Below are positions 15,228-24,044 of a stretch of 26,757 bases of DNA, piece after piece; the stretch's first letter is position 1, and every line of letters starts with the position of its first letter. Both the position numbers and the translations under genes were made by a program. The notes under the pieces are model-generated. The model made no database searches, was not told the origin of the DNA, and saw only the letters and a list, made by a program, of their open reading frames with translations. Location: contig JALNXR010000004.1 of the NCBI GenBank assembly GCA_023230265.1, positions 1 through 26,757 of the forward strand. The letters are read 5' to 3'. The stretch is from Bacteroidales bacterium (GTDB taxonomy: Bacteria > Bacteroidota > Bacteroidia > Bacteroidales > UBA932).

Positions 15228-15356
15228 ATGAAAGCATTAATTTCTTCAGGCACTTTTGCCACACAATCAACTTTTTTCAAATCAACAAAAGAGAGGAATT
15301 ATGCTTACAGTTCAAAATATCACATATATACATCCGGACAAAGATCTGTTGTTTAA
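15228..15356 (+). promoter_or_regulatory. Candidate upstream ORF overlapping the ABC-F start
   Basis: ATG at 15228 is the first AUG after the predicted transcription start. It opens a 42-codon frame (MKALISSGTFATQSTFFKST..., stop 15354-15356) that runs past the ABC-F start codon at 15301 in another frame. Ribosomes on it would cover the ABC-F initiation site. Leader ORFs control several ABC-F resistance genes by attenuation, so this may be regulatory; chance is possible and no homology was recognised. Confidence 0.3.
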
Positions 15357-16998
15357 AAATATCAATTTTTCATTACAACAACAGGATAAGGTTGCACTAA
15401 TAGGAAACAACGGTGCAGGTAAATCAACCTTGCTCAAAATCATGTCCGGGATTCTCCAGCCGGCACAGGGAATTGTCAAATACAAATCAAACCCTTACTA
15501 TATTCCCCAGCACTTTGGCCAGTACAATGGTTTTACAGTTGCGGGAGCACTTAAAATAGAGGAAAAGCTTACAGCTCTCAACGAAGTTCTGCTGGGTAAT
15601 GCAACCGGAGAAAACCTCTCAGCGCTCAATGACGACTGGTCAATTGAGGAGAGAAGCCGGGAAGCCTTGTCACGCTGGGATCTCGGAAACATGCCCTTTA
15701 CCAGAAGAATGTCGGAACTGAGCGGCGGGGAAAAGACAAAAGTTTTCCTTGCGGGAATAGATATACATAATCCGGATATCATTCTTATGGACGAGCCTAC
15801 AAACCACTTAGACACATTCAGCAGGGAAACATTGTACAATTTCATAATCCGCTGCACCCATACCTTGGTGGTAGTAAGCCATGACCGTCTCTTACTTGAA
15901 TTGCTTAATAATGTTTACGAACTCGACAGCAAAAGAGGAATAACTGCTTACGGAGGTAATTACAGTTTTTACAAAGCACAGAAGGAAATTGAAGAGAATG
16001 CCCTCCGCCAGCAGTTAGAAGAAAAAGAGAAGGAGTTGAGAAAAGCCAGAAAGATTGAACGGGAGACTGTGGAGAGACGAGAGAGGCTGGAGGGAAGAGG
16101 GAAAAAGAAACTGGAAAAGGAGGGAGCTCCGCGTATTGTCAGAAAAAATATCAAAAATAAGGCAGAAGAAAGTTCTGCAAGACTTAAGGAGGTCCATACC
16201 GGAAAGATTGCCGCAATTTCCGGAGAATTGAGCGATGTTAGAAAGAAATTACCGGGGATCACGAAGATGAAGATGGATTTTGAGAATTCTTCTCTTCACC
16301 CGGGGAAGATACTTGTAACAGCGACTGATATTAATTTCAGTTATGATAATATTAATTTCACTGATGGCAACACATATGATAATAATAGAGCCGGTGAAAT
16401 TAACAAGGATCATCCTGCAGAAGGTCAGCGTAGTATATATAGGTTAAAATCAGACCCTCTGTGGGAATTTCCTCTCAGCTTCCAGATCCGCAGCGGAGAG
16501 AGAATCTCAATTACGGGCAGGAACGGTTCGGGTAAAACGACTTTAATCAGGCTGATACTCGGAGAACTTGAACCAACCGAAGGCGTGTTGAAAAGGGCGG
16601 ACTTCAGTTCTGTATATATAGATCAGGATTATTCCATTATAAATGGCACCCTGTCGGTATATGAACAGGCAGAGAGTTACAACCAGGATTCTTTACCGGA
16701 GCATGAGATAAAGATCAGATTAAATCGCTTTTTGTTCGGAAAAGATTTTTGGGACAAGCCTTGCAGCTCCCTGAGCGGAGGGGAAAAGATGCGGCTTATG
16801 CTCTGTTGTCTGATGATAAGTAATCATTCCCCGGATCTGTTCGTCCTGGATGAGCCAACCAACAACCTGGACATAGAGAATATTGAAATTCTCACCTCTG
16901 CTGTCAAAGAATTCACCGGGACTCTTCTTGTAGTATCACACGATACTCTTTTCATAAAAGAGATCGGGGTTGAGCGGATTCTTGAAGTTTTAGAATGA
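15301..16998 (+). CDS. ABC-F family ATPase (ribosome-associated, soluble)
   Basis: A 565-residue protein with two ABC ATPase domains and no membrane segments, the mark of ABC-F proteins, which bind the ribosomal E site to relieve stalling or displace antibiotics. NBD1 has Walker A GNNGAGKST (35-43), signature LSGGEK (140-145) and Walker B ILMDEPTNHLD (161-171). A long Arg/Lys/Glu-rich linker follows at about 225-320. NBD2 has GRNGSGKTT (406-414), LSGGEK (491-496) and LFVLDEPTNNLD (513-524), with VVVSHD/LVVSHD switches. NBD2 carries an unusual Asn/Asp-rich insert (about 350-380) before its Walker A. ATG 15301 has a GAGAGG sequence 7-8 bp upstream, chosen over a TTG at 15256. Whether it confers resistance (macrolide, lincosamide, pleuromutilin) or is a housekeeping factor cannot be told from sequence alone. 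Confidence 0.92.
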   Translation: MLTVQNITYIHPDKDLLFKNINFSLQQQDKVALIGNNGAGKSTLLKIMSGILQPAQGIVKYKSNPYYIPQHFGQYNGFTVAGALKIEEKLTALNEVLLGNATGENLSALNDDWSIEERSREALSRWDLGNMPFTRRMSELSGGEKTKVFLAGIDIHNPDIILMDEPTNHLDTFSRETLYNFIIRCTHTLVVVSHDRLLLELLNNVYELDSKRGITAYGGNYSFYKAQKEIEENALRQQLEEKEKELRKARKIERETVERRERLEGRGKKKLEKEGAPRIVRKNIKNKAEESSARLKEVHTGKIAAISGELSDVRKKLPGITKMKMDFENSSLHPGKILVTATDINFSYDNINFTDGNTYDNNRAGEINKDHPAEGQRSIYRLKSDPLWEFPLSFQIRSGERISITGRNGSGKTTLIRLILGELEPTEGVLKRADFSSVYIDQDYSIINGTLSVYEQAESYNQDSLPEHEIKIRLNRFLFGKDFWDKPCSSLSGGEKMRLMLCCLMISNHSPDLFVLDEPTNNLDIENIEILTSAVKEFTGTLLVVSHDTLFIKEIGVERILEVLE

Positions 16999-17014
16999 TA
17001 TTTTGTTAATTTTG
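16982..17014 (+). promoter_or_regulatory. Bacteroidota-type promoter for the second sigma gene
   Basis: TAATTTTG at 17007-17014 fits TAnnTTTG, with TTG at 16982-16984 about 22 bp upstream, slightly wide. The sigma start at 17045 lies 30 bp downstream. The -33 part overlaps the last codons of the ABC-F gene. Confidence 0.45.
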
Positions 17015-17044
17015 GGTTCCATATAAACCTAAGATTAACCTTGA

Positions 17045-17629
17045 ATGTCTTCCGGTTCTCCTGATAATGTGCAAAATAATGCTGAAAAGAACCTGCTACA
17101 AAGAGTTGCCGGAGGTGATCAGGTTGCTTTTGGTTTAATTTTTGAACGCTATCGTAACCGTCTTTTCACCTATCTTGTTAAAGTCACAAAGTCGAGGGAA
17201 ACATCTGAAGAAATCGTTCTGGATGTTTTTTTGAAGATCTGGACAGGAAGAGAGCTCATTAAGGAAATAGCCAATTTCGAAGCCTTTATTTTCCGGGTAG
17301 CACATAATAAAGCAATTGATTTCCTGAGAACTCTTCAGACTAAACCCGAAGTACAGAAACAGGTCTGGGAGAAGATGGAAATAATCTCAAATGACGCAAC
17401 CGACGATAAAATTATTCAAAAAGAGACTGCACAAAATATTGAAACAGCAGTGAAGAATCTTTCTCCTCAGCGAAGAAAGGTCTATCTGTTAAGTCGTGAA
17501 GAAGGATTGAGTTACGACCAGATTGCCAGAAGATTGCATATCTCAAGCAATACCGTGCGCAATCATGTTTCGGCTTCTTTGGAATTCATCCGAAATTTCA
17601 TCAACAAAAATATGATCTTCATTTTCTAA
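17045..17629 (+). CDS. ECF-type RNA polymerase sigma factor (module 2)
   Basis: A 194-residue ECF sigma factor. Region 2 spans about 18-92, with QVAFGLIFERYRNRLFTYL, SEEIVLDVFLKIWTGRE and FEAFIFRVAHNKAIDFLR. Region 4 spans about 135-188, with LSPQRRKVYLLSREEGLSYDQIARRLHISSNTVRNHVSASL containing the helix-turn-helix. It is only distantly similar to the sigma factor of module 1, so each probably serves its own anti-sigma and transporter. The start ATG 17045 comes 47 bp after the ABC-F stop and just downstream of a predicted promoter. The FecR-like gene follows after 56 bp. Expected role: activation of the downstream susC/susD operon on substrate signal. Confidence 0.93.
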   Translation: MSSGSPDNVQNNAEKNLLQRVAGGDQVAFGLIFERYRNRLFTYLVKVTKSRETSEEIVLDVFLKIWTGRELIKEIANFEAFIFRVAHNKAIDFLRTLQTKPEVQKQVWEKMEIISNDATDDKIIQKETAQNIETAVKNLSPQRRKVYLLSREEGLSYDQIARRLHISSNTVRNHVSASLEFIRNFINKNMIFIF

Positions 17630-17685
17630 GATCCATTGGTATTACCCTCCTTTTTTTTCGTCTTATTAATAAACGGGAGTTTCTT

Positions 17686-18897
17686 ATGAGTAATACTGAT
17701 GATAAAGTACAACAATTATTGAGACGATATCTGGAGGGGTCCCTGAGCCGGGATGAATTCCGGGAATTTCTGTCGCTTCTTTCAGAAATTGATAAATCCA
17801 GTTTATCAGGGGAGCTCTTTAATCTTTGGGAGTCCTCTGCTTCTCAGGAATTTTCTCTTCCAGAAGAGGAATGGAATAGCAAGATGAGAAAGCTAACTGA
17901 TGAGATTGAAAATTTTCCATCTAAGGACAACAAGAAGATATACCGTAATCCGGGACAGAAAATTTTATCATGGGGGAAAGTGGCTGCAGCTATCGTTGTA
18001 TTAGCAACTGCAGGAGGAGTATTTTGGATTATCAACAGCAGGCAAGAGAATAAATCCGGTATTATTGCTGATTTATCCAATTCAAAAAATGATATACAGC
18101 CAGGCGGAAACAGGGCATTTCTCACTTTGGAAAATGGCACCCGGATAACTTTGGACAGTCTCCGGAACGGAACTGTCGTTACACAGGGAAATACAGAGAT
18201 TGTTAAACTTGAGGACGGGAAACTTATATATAATGTAAATGAGGAAGAGGAATCCCAACTAATAATCAATAATAAAATAATTACGCCCAGGAGCGGGCAG
18301 TATCAAGTCCAACTCCCTGATGGAACCAGAGTTTGGTTAAACTCAGCTTCCAGTATAAGCTTCCCTTCTGTTTTTAAAGATGATGAACGCAATATCGAGA
18401 TTACCGGAGAGGTATATTTTGAAGTGGCTCATGATGGAAGGAGACCATTTATTGTTAAAACAGTTGACGCCCAGATAAAGGTGCTCGGAACCCGTTTCAA
18501 CGTCAACGCCTATGAAGATGAAGAAGCAGTAAAGGTGACCTTGCTCGAGGGGAAGGTAAATGTCTTATCACCAACTGAGAATTCTGTCACCCTATCTCCC
18601 GGACAGCAGGCTTCTCTTTCCAAAACAGGCGATCTGAATGTGGCACAGGTTGATCCGGAAACAGCAGTTACCTGGAAGAATGGATATTTTCAATTTGATC
18701 ACGCAGACATACAAAAGGTTATGAGACAGTTGTCACGATGGTATGACGTAGAGGTCGTGTATGAAAAAAGCGTTCCAAAGCAACTGTTTGGTGGGGAGAT
18801 GCAAAGAAACCTTACTCTTTCGCAGGTTCTGAATATCCTTGGAAAAAGCCAGGTAAAATTCAGGATTGAAGAGAGGAAGATAATTGTAATGAATTAA
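17686..18897 (+). CDS. FecR-like anti-sigma factor (module 2)
   Basis: A 403-residue single-pass membrane anti-sigma factor. The cytoplasmic N-terminus (1-95) contains LLRRYLEGSLSRDEFREFL. A membrane helix lies at about 99-116 (VAAAIVVLATAGGVFWII). A periplasmic stretch at about 140-190 (ENGTRITLDSLRNGTV, VKLEDGKLIYN) is absent from the module 1 protein. The FecR domain at about 200-305 contains LPDGTRVWLNSASSISFP, GEVYFEVAHD and VLGTRFNVNAY, and a C-terminal DUF4974-like domain at about 330-402 includes FDHADIQKVMRQLSRWYDV. It should bind the adjacent sigma factor and sense the STN domain of the following SusC. Intact and of typical length for the longer Bacteroidota form. Confidence 0.93.
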   Translation: MSNTDDKVQQLLRRYLEGSLSRDEFREFLSLLSEIDKSSLSGELFNLWESSASQEFSLPEEEWNSKMRKLTDEIENFPSKDNKKIYRNPGQKILSWGKVAAAIVVLATAGGVFWIINSRQENKSGIIADLSNSKNDIQPGGNRAFLTLENGTRITLDSLRNGTVVTQGNTEIVKLEDGKLIYNVNEEEESQLIINNKIITPRSGQYQVQLPDGTRVWLNSASSISFPSVFKDDERNIEITGEVYFEVAHDGRRPFIVKTVDAQIKVLGTRFNVNAYEDEEAVKVTLLEGKVNVLSPTENSVTLSPGQQASLSKTGDLNVAQVDPETAVTWKNGYFQFDHADIQKVMRQLSRWYDVEVVYEKSVPKQLFGGEMQRNLTLSQVLNILGKSQVKFRIEERKIIVMN

Positions 18898-18922
18898 ATA
18901 TAATCAACTAAAGACAAACGAA

Positions 18923-18950
18923 GATCACTCCGGGTGGAGCCGGAGTGATC
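18923..18950 (+). other. Perfect GC-rich hairpin between anti-sigma and susC
   Basis: GATCACTCCG (18923-18932) and CGGAGTGATC (18941-18950) are exact complements around an 8-nt loop. No T tract follows, so a standard terminator is unlikely; an mRNA processing or stability role is possible. A short palindrome GTTAAA-A-TTTAAC lies just downstream (18955-18967). No ECF-like motif resembling 5075-5103 was found in this gap. Confidence 0.5.
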
Positions 18951-19019
18951 AGATGTTAAAATTTAACTTGTACCGTTACCATTAATAAAGATAAAGTTTA
19001 ACCTTAACAAAACAAAAGT

Positions 19020-22000
19020 ATGAAAAAAAAATGGACTCCGTTTAATGTGTCCAGTAACAATCCCTTTGAATCAAGAGGGATGTTCTTCAAAACACTGCTT
19101 GTTATGAAACTAACAATTGCACTTCTGGTCATTGCCAGCATGCAGGTAAGCGCAAAAGGGTACTCGCAGCTCATCTCCCTGTCTGAGCAGAATGCCTCTC
19201 TTGAAAAGGTTTTTGACAGTATAAAACAACAGAGTGGCTATGTCTTCTTCTACAACTACGACCTTCTTAAGTATGCAGGAAAAATATCGGTAGATATCAA
19301 AAATGCAACCCTGGAAGAAGCCCTTGAGGTATGTCTTAAAAATTTACCTCTGGATTATTGTGTGGAAAATCAAACTATAGTTATTACTGAGAAAAATGAG
19401 ATACCAATTATTGATATATTTCAACCTGTAACAGTAACCGGTAAAGTCACGGATTCCAACGGAGAGCCTCTTATTGGAGCTTTTGTAATAATCAAAAGCA
19501 ATGGAAAAGGTGTAGTAACTGATAGTAAAGGTAATTACATGCTACATATAGATTCGCAGGATGAAGCTTTAATCTTTTCATATGTTGGAATGAAGAAACA
19601 GGAGATAGAGATAAATGGAAGGATTGTTATCAATGTGGTAATGGAAGATGATGCTTTAGGGATTGAAGAGATTATTGTGACCGGTTATCAAAAAATTGAA
19701 AAAGACAAAATGACAGGAGCAACAGCTACTTTAAATACAAAACAATACCAGCAGCGTGTTGCTGTTACGGGGAATTTCCTGGAAAGTCTGGAGGGGAAAG
19801 TGCCCGGTCTTGTATATAATGCACAGACAGGTGAATTTACTATCAGGGGTGTTTCCACTTTTAACGCTGTAAAGAAACCTTTAATTGTTCTGGACGGATT
19901 TCCTACAGAGATCGACCTGCAAACCATCAATCCTAATGACATTGTATCCGTCAATGTATTACGCGATGCTGCAGCAGCTTCTATTTACGGGGTAAGAGCA
20001 TCAAACGGGGTCGTTGTTGTAGAGACCCGCAGAGGAAAACCCGGAAAGCCTGTATTCAAATTTACAGCCACCTATGCCTTTCAGGACAAGCCTGATTTCA
20101 GTTACCTCAATTATGCCCCGGCAAGTGAATTTGTGCAGTTACAGTCAGAGAAATTTAATATTTCAGAGCCTTTATTTTTGCTATATCAGTTTGGAATATA
20201 TAAGATGAATCCTGTAGAAGAGATTCTTTTCGGTAAAACCCAATTGAGTGTCTCAAATCCTTTATTGACAGAAGAGCAGGCAGAGGCAAAACTGGCCGAG
20301 CTTGGTTCTTATGATAATCTCAAAGAGTATGAAAGGCTGTTCTATCAGAAAAGGGAGGCAAAGAATGTGAACTTTGAAGTGAGCGGAGGCGGCGAAAACA
20401 GCACCTATATATTTGGACTTAACTATATCAACGATATACCTGTGAACCGCAGGTCTGAAAACAATCAGTACATACTCAATATTGCCAACACTGTTAAGTT
20501 GGCTAAATGGTTGAATTTCGACTTTAAAGGAACATATTTCAACTCCAAAAGTGTAAGTGGAAACACCCCCTCTTATACCGATTTTTTCCCTTATGAACAT
20601 TTAGCGGATGAAAACGGTAATGCACTTCCTGTATCATTACCTCCTTATCGCTTTTATCTAGCACCTGCAAAAAATAACGATGCTTTGATGGCTGCTGGAT
20701 TGTATGATACGCGTTACTATCCCTACCTTGAATTGAATAGCAACACAGATACTAACAAGCAGTCATCTGCAAGGCTCCAGGGAAGGTTAAATGTGAAAAT
20801 AACCGAATGGCTGAATATTGACTTTGGAGGGAACTATGAAAATCAAAATTCATTAACCGACCGTCTTCAACTGGAAGATGCATATGCTGTTCGTGCTTTG
20901 ATCAACGGAAATGCTTTAAAAGATGCTTTTACAGGTAAAGCTCTTTTTACCAATATGCCTCAAGGTAACATATTAACAAGAAGTAATTTAAAAACCACAA
21001 ATTATACCATAAGGGGACAGCTAAATTTTGCACACAAGTTTGGCAAAGGAGATCATGATTTTTCAGGCATCTTAGGTCTAGAGCAAAAGAGAATATTAAC
21101 CACGGGTTATACTACAGCTTATTTTGGCTATGACCTTCAGACTATGATAAGCAAGCCCATCAATATGAATGCATTAAACTCCACGAATACGCCTGTGTTT
21201 ACTGATTTGGGTAGTAGTGTCAATTATTTTTTAAGTACAAATTATTTTTATGAATCTGAATCTGATCGCAGATTTATGTCTTATTACGGTCAGGGAACCT
21301 ATATCTACAAAAATAAATATGTAGCCACCGGAAGCTTCAGGATTGACCAGTCCAACCTCTTTGGTGCAGATCCCAAATACAAGAACAAGCCACTATGGTC
21401 GGCCGGGTTGAATTGGCGCCTGGGCGAGGAGGAGATTATCAGGGAGATTGGCTGGATAGACAACCTTCAATTCAGAGTTGCTACCGGATTTAACGGGAAT
21501 ATTCCAAGCAATAACAATGGTAAATTTCTTGTTTTATCAACGGGATTGAATACTACTCTTAGTACACCATTAACCTATAATGATGTGAGTTCTCCCGAAA
21601 ACCAGTCCCTCAGATGGGAGACTACAAAGAACTACAACATTGGACTGAATTTCGGACTGTTTCAGAGCCGTATCTCAGGGTCTGCAGATTGGTACTTGAA
21701 AAAGACTACTGATGTATTCGGGCTGTTCGATGCGGATCCTACAACTGGATTTAATCAATACAATACCAATACATCCTCAATTCAAAACCAAGGGCTGGAA
21801 TTTCTGATAAGCAGCCTAAACATCAGGAGAAATTGGTTCGAATGGCGTACGCAGGTGACAGCCTCTTTCAACAACAATAAGGTCCTGGCAGTGAAGGCAA
21901 CAGAATATTCAAATTCACAACTCATTACCAGCGGAACAAATATTATCCCCGGATTACCTATCGGGGCTCTGTTCAGCTATAATTACGGAGGTTTGAACTC

Positions 22001-22634
22001 AATGGGTCAACCTTATGTATTGGACCGGGAAGGGAACCAGAGGATACTTGCTTTTTATGGTACCGCACAGGTGGATGTTGGTATAGAGGATCTTATTTAC
22101 AACGGAACAACAACCCCCAGATATGTACTGGGATTAAACAATCAGTTTGGGATAGGTCCTTTCGATATCTCATTTTTATTTATGTATTACGGAGGTCATA
22201 TGATGAGGGTGGAACAGCCTAATCCCAATAATATTGGACATTTAACCAATAATCCACTAAAAGGGTCGAGTAACTTCTGGCGGAAAGCCGGTGATGAAGA
22301 GACTACGATAATCCCCGGATATGTCGTTGCAAACAGCGCAGCCCCTGGCTATTATCAAACTTATGCCTTATATGGATATCAGTACGCATCACAATTTGTA
22401 CGTAAGGCAGATTACATCAAGTTAAAAGACCTCATAATCACTTACAATGCAAATTTTCCTCTTCTTGCCAGAATCGGATTAAAAAATATCCAGCTCCGTT
22501 TCCAGGCTCAGAATACTTTCCGATACACCTTTAGCGGGAATGATATTGATCCGGAAGCAATTAACCTTATTTCAGGCATAAGGACACTTGAAACTCAGCC
22601 ATTCTACAGCCTAACTTTTTCAACCAATTTTTAA
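19020..22634 (+). CDS. SusC/RagA TonB-linked outer-membrane transporter with STN domain (module 2)
   Basis: A 1204-residue TonB-dependent importer. The N-terminus is the extended kind often seen in Bacteroidota, with a hydrophobic signal segment at about 30-45 (LTIALLVIASMQVSA) ending near GYSQ. The STN domain covers about 50-125 (LSEQNASLEKVFDSIKQQSG). A carboxypeptidase-regulatory-like domain covers about 138-210 (VTGKVTDSNGEPLIGAFVII). A TonB-box-like EEIIVTGYQ sits near 216-224, then the plug at about 225-340, with FTIRGVSTFNAVKKPLIVLDG and SIYGVRASNGVVVVETRRG, then the barrel ending FYSLTFSTNF. The STN domain links it to the upstream anti-sigma/sigma pair. The susD partner starts 10 bp after the stop. 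Substrate unknown. Confidence 0.95.
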   Translation: MKKKWTPFNVSSNNPFESRGMFFKTLLVMKLTIALLVIASMQVSAKGYSQLISLSEQNASLEKVFDSIKQQSGYVFFYNYDLLKYAGKISVDIKNATLEEALEVCLKNLPLDYCVENQTIVITEKNEIPIIDIFQPVTVTGKVTDSNGEPLIGAFVIIKSNGKGVVTDSKGNYMLHIDSQDEALIFSYVGMKKQEIEINGRIVINVVMEDDALGIEEIIVTGYQKIEKDKMTGATATLNTKQYQQRVAVTGNFLESLEGKVPGLVYNAQTGEFTIRGVSTFNAVKKPLIVLDGFPTEIDLQTINPNDIVSVNVLRDAAAASIYGVRASNGVVVVETRRGKPGKPVFKFTATYAFQDKPDFSYLNYAPASEFVQLQSEKFNISEPLFLLYQFGIYKMNPVEEILFGKTQLSVSNPLLTEEQAEAKLAELGSYDNLKEYERLFYQKREAKNVNFEVSGGGENSTYIFGLNYINDIPVNRRSENNQYILNIANTVKLAKWLNFDFKGTYFNSKSVSGNTPSYTDFFPYEHLADENGNALPVSLPPYRFYLAPAKNNDALMAAGLYDTRYYPYLELNSNTDTNKQSSARLQGRLNVKITEWLNIDFGGNYENQNSLTDRLQLEDAYAVRALINGNALKDAFTGKALFTNMPQGNILTRSNLKTTNYTIRGQLNFAHKFGKGDHDFSGILGLEQKRILTTGYTTAYFGYDLQTMISKPINMNALNSTNTPVFTDLGSSVNYFLSTNYFYESESDRRFMSYYGQGTYIYKNKYVATGSFRIDQSNLFGADPKYKNKPLWSAGLNWRLGEEEIIREIGWIDNLQFRVATGFNGNIPSNNNGKFLVLSTGLNTTLSTPLTYNDVSSPENQSLRWETTKNYNIGLNFGLFQSRISGSADWYLKKTTDVFGLFDADPTTGFNQYNTNTSSIQNQGLEFLISSLNIRRNWFEWRTQVTASFNNNKVLAVKATEYSNSQLITSGTNIIPGLPIGALFSYNYGGLNSMGQPYVLDREGNQRILAFYGTAQVDVGIEDLIYNGTTTPRYVLGLNNQFGIGPFDISFLFMYYGGHMMRVEQPNPNNIGHLTNNPLKGSSNFWRKAGDEETTIIPGYVVANSAAPGYYQTYALYGYQYASQFVRKADYIKLKDLIITYNANFPLLARIGLKNIQLRFQAQNTFRYTFSGNDIDPEAINLISGIRTLETQPFYSLTFSTNF

Positions 22635-22644
22635 TTTGATCACC

Positions 22645-23994
22645 ATGAAAAACAGTTATATCATTACGCTCCTGCTTATAGTAGCCACCGCATTATCTTC
22701 CTGCGATAAATTTCTGGACGTGAAACCAAAGGGAGTTTTCATTCCTGAGAAGGTGGCAGATTTTGAGGGCATCCTGAACTCACCGACTCTTTTAAACACC
22801 TTTCCGATAAACCTACTGGGCTTTACTGACGACAATTTTAATTCTATTGATAAAATAAGTCAAAATTCTACAACCAATGGTTATTTGTGGAGATCTGTTA
22901 TAACCGTTAACGAAAAAGACTTTCCTGACGTCTGGGGCCCTTTGTATCGAGCTATTTATAATTGCAATGTTATCATTGGCAGAGTGCTGGAAGCGAGCGA
23001 GGGCACAGAAGCCAGAAAGCAGAGTGTGTTTGCAGAAGCTAAGGTAATAAGAGCTGGTTGTTACCTGACCATGCTGACTGTATTCTCCAAAGCCTATAAC
23101 TCTTCAACCGCAGCTACAGATCCCGGCCTCCCGTTAGTAACCAGTATTAACGTTACTGATAAAGTGCCTGGCAGATCATCTTTGAAAGCTACACTGGATT
23201 ACATCATTGATGATGTTAAATCATCCATAGACGCACTCCCTGCTACCAATGTCAACCGTTACAGGGTCTCAAAATACTCTGCATACGGTTTGCTGGCCAG
23301 AATATATTTATACATGGCTGATTATGCTAATGCTGAGATATATGTGGATCTGGCACTGCAGGCTCCCAATTGCAGTATGTTGAATTACAATGATTATACA
23401 TCTAGTTATAGTGTGCCTGAATATGATCTCAACCCGGAAATACTTTGGCAAATCTCTGCTGTTGGTAATGGTAGCCCTGCATTTATGCTTTATTCCGATG
23501 ACCTTAAAAGTTATTTTAATGATGATGATATCCGTTACACATTTTTAACAGTTACGAATAATAACGGATTGGGCCGCTCTTCATTTTCAGGAACTTATAA
23601 CTTTGGGATCACTCTTCCAGAAATGTACCTGACCAAAGCGGAACTGCTTGCAAGAAAAGGTTCATATAATGAGGCAATGAACATTGTAAATACAATCAGA
23701 CAGAAGAGGATAATGACATCAGCATATACCGATCAGTCGGCCACTTCCGGAGAAGACGCCCTTGCAAAAGTATTTGCGGAACGCAGAAGAGAATTGGCTT
23801 ATTGTGGATTACGCTGGTTTGACATGAAACGCCTGGACCAGGAGGGCCGTATGCCTGAGATAAGAAGGATAGATCCGGAAACACAGGAGGTTCTTGCATC
23901 TCTGCCTCCGCACAGTCCAAAATACACTTTTGAAATTCCTGTGAGGGTACAGATGTTTAACCCGGACATGGTTCTTAACCACCCAAATGATTAG
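22645..23994 (+). CDS. SusD/RagB family surface lipoprotein (module 2)
   Basis: A 449-residue lipoprotein partner of the preceding SusC. Signal peptide with lipobox LSSC, lipidated Cys 20. SusD signatures include the N-terminal CDKFLDVKPKG, the VFAEAKVIRAGCYLTMLTVF helix, GLLARIYLYMADYANAEIYVDLAL (TPR), MYLTKAELLARKGSYNEAMNIVNTIRQKR and the C-terminal ERRRELAYCGLRWFDMKRL. The frame can begin at a TTG at 22636, but the ATG at 22645 directly precedes the signal peptide and is preferred. It is about 75 residues shorter than the module 1 SusD, mostly in the central ligand-facing part, suggesting a different or smaller ligand. Intact. Confidence 0.94.
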   Translation: MKNSYIITLLLIVATALSSCDKFLDVKPKGVFIPEKVADFEGILNSPTLLNTFPINLLGFTDDNFNSIDKISQNSTTNGYLWRSVITVNEKDFPDVWGPLYRAIYNCNVIIGRVLEASEGTEARKQSVFAEAKVIRAGCYLTMLTVFSKAYNSSTAATDPGLPLVTSINVTDKVPGRSSLKATLDYIIDDVKSSIDALPATNVNRYRVSKYSAYGLLARIYLYMADYANAEIYVDLALQAPNCSMLNYNDYTSSYSVPEYDLNPEILWQISAVGNGSPAFMLYSDDLKSYFNDDDIRYTFLTVTNNNGLGRSSFSGTYNFGITLPEMYLTKAELLARKGSYNEAMNIVNTIRQKRIMTSAYTDQSATSGEDALAKVFAERRRELAYCGLRWFDMKRLDQEGRMPEIRRIDPETQEVLASLPPHSPKYTFEIPVRVQMFNPDMVLNHPND

Positions 23995-24044
23995 TTAAGA
24001 CTGTAAAAGTTTATGTTTCAATGTATAATGCATCTATAGATAGT

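Noticed and set aside
15256..15300. Extension of the ABC-F protein from a TTG
   Set aside because: ATG 15301 is preceded by GAGAGG and begins the canonical first strand of NBD1; the extension has no ABC-F-like sequence.
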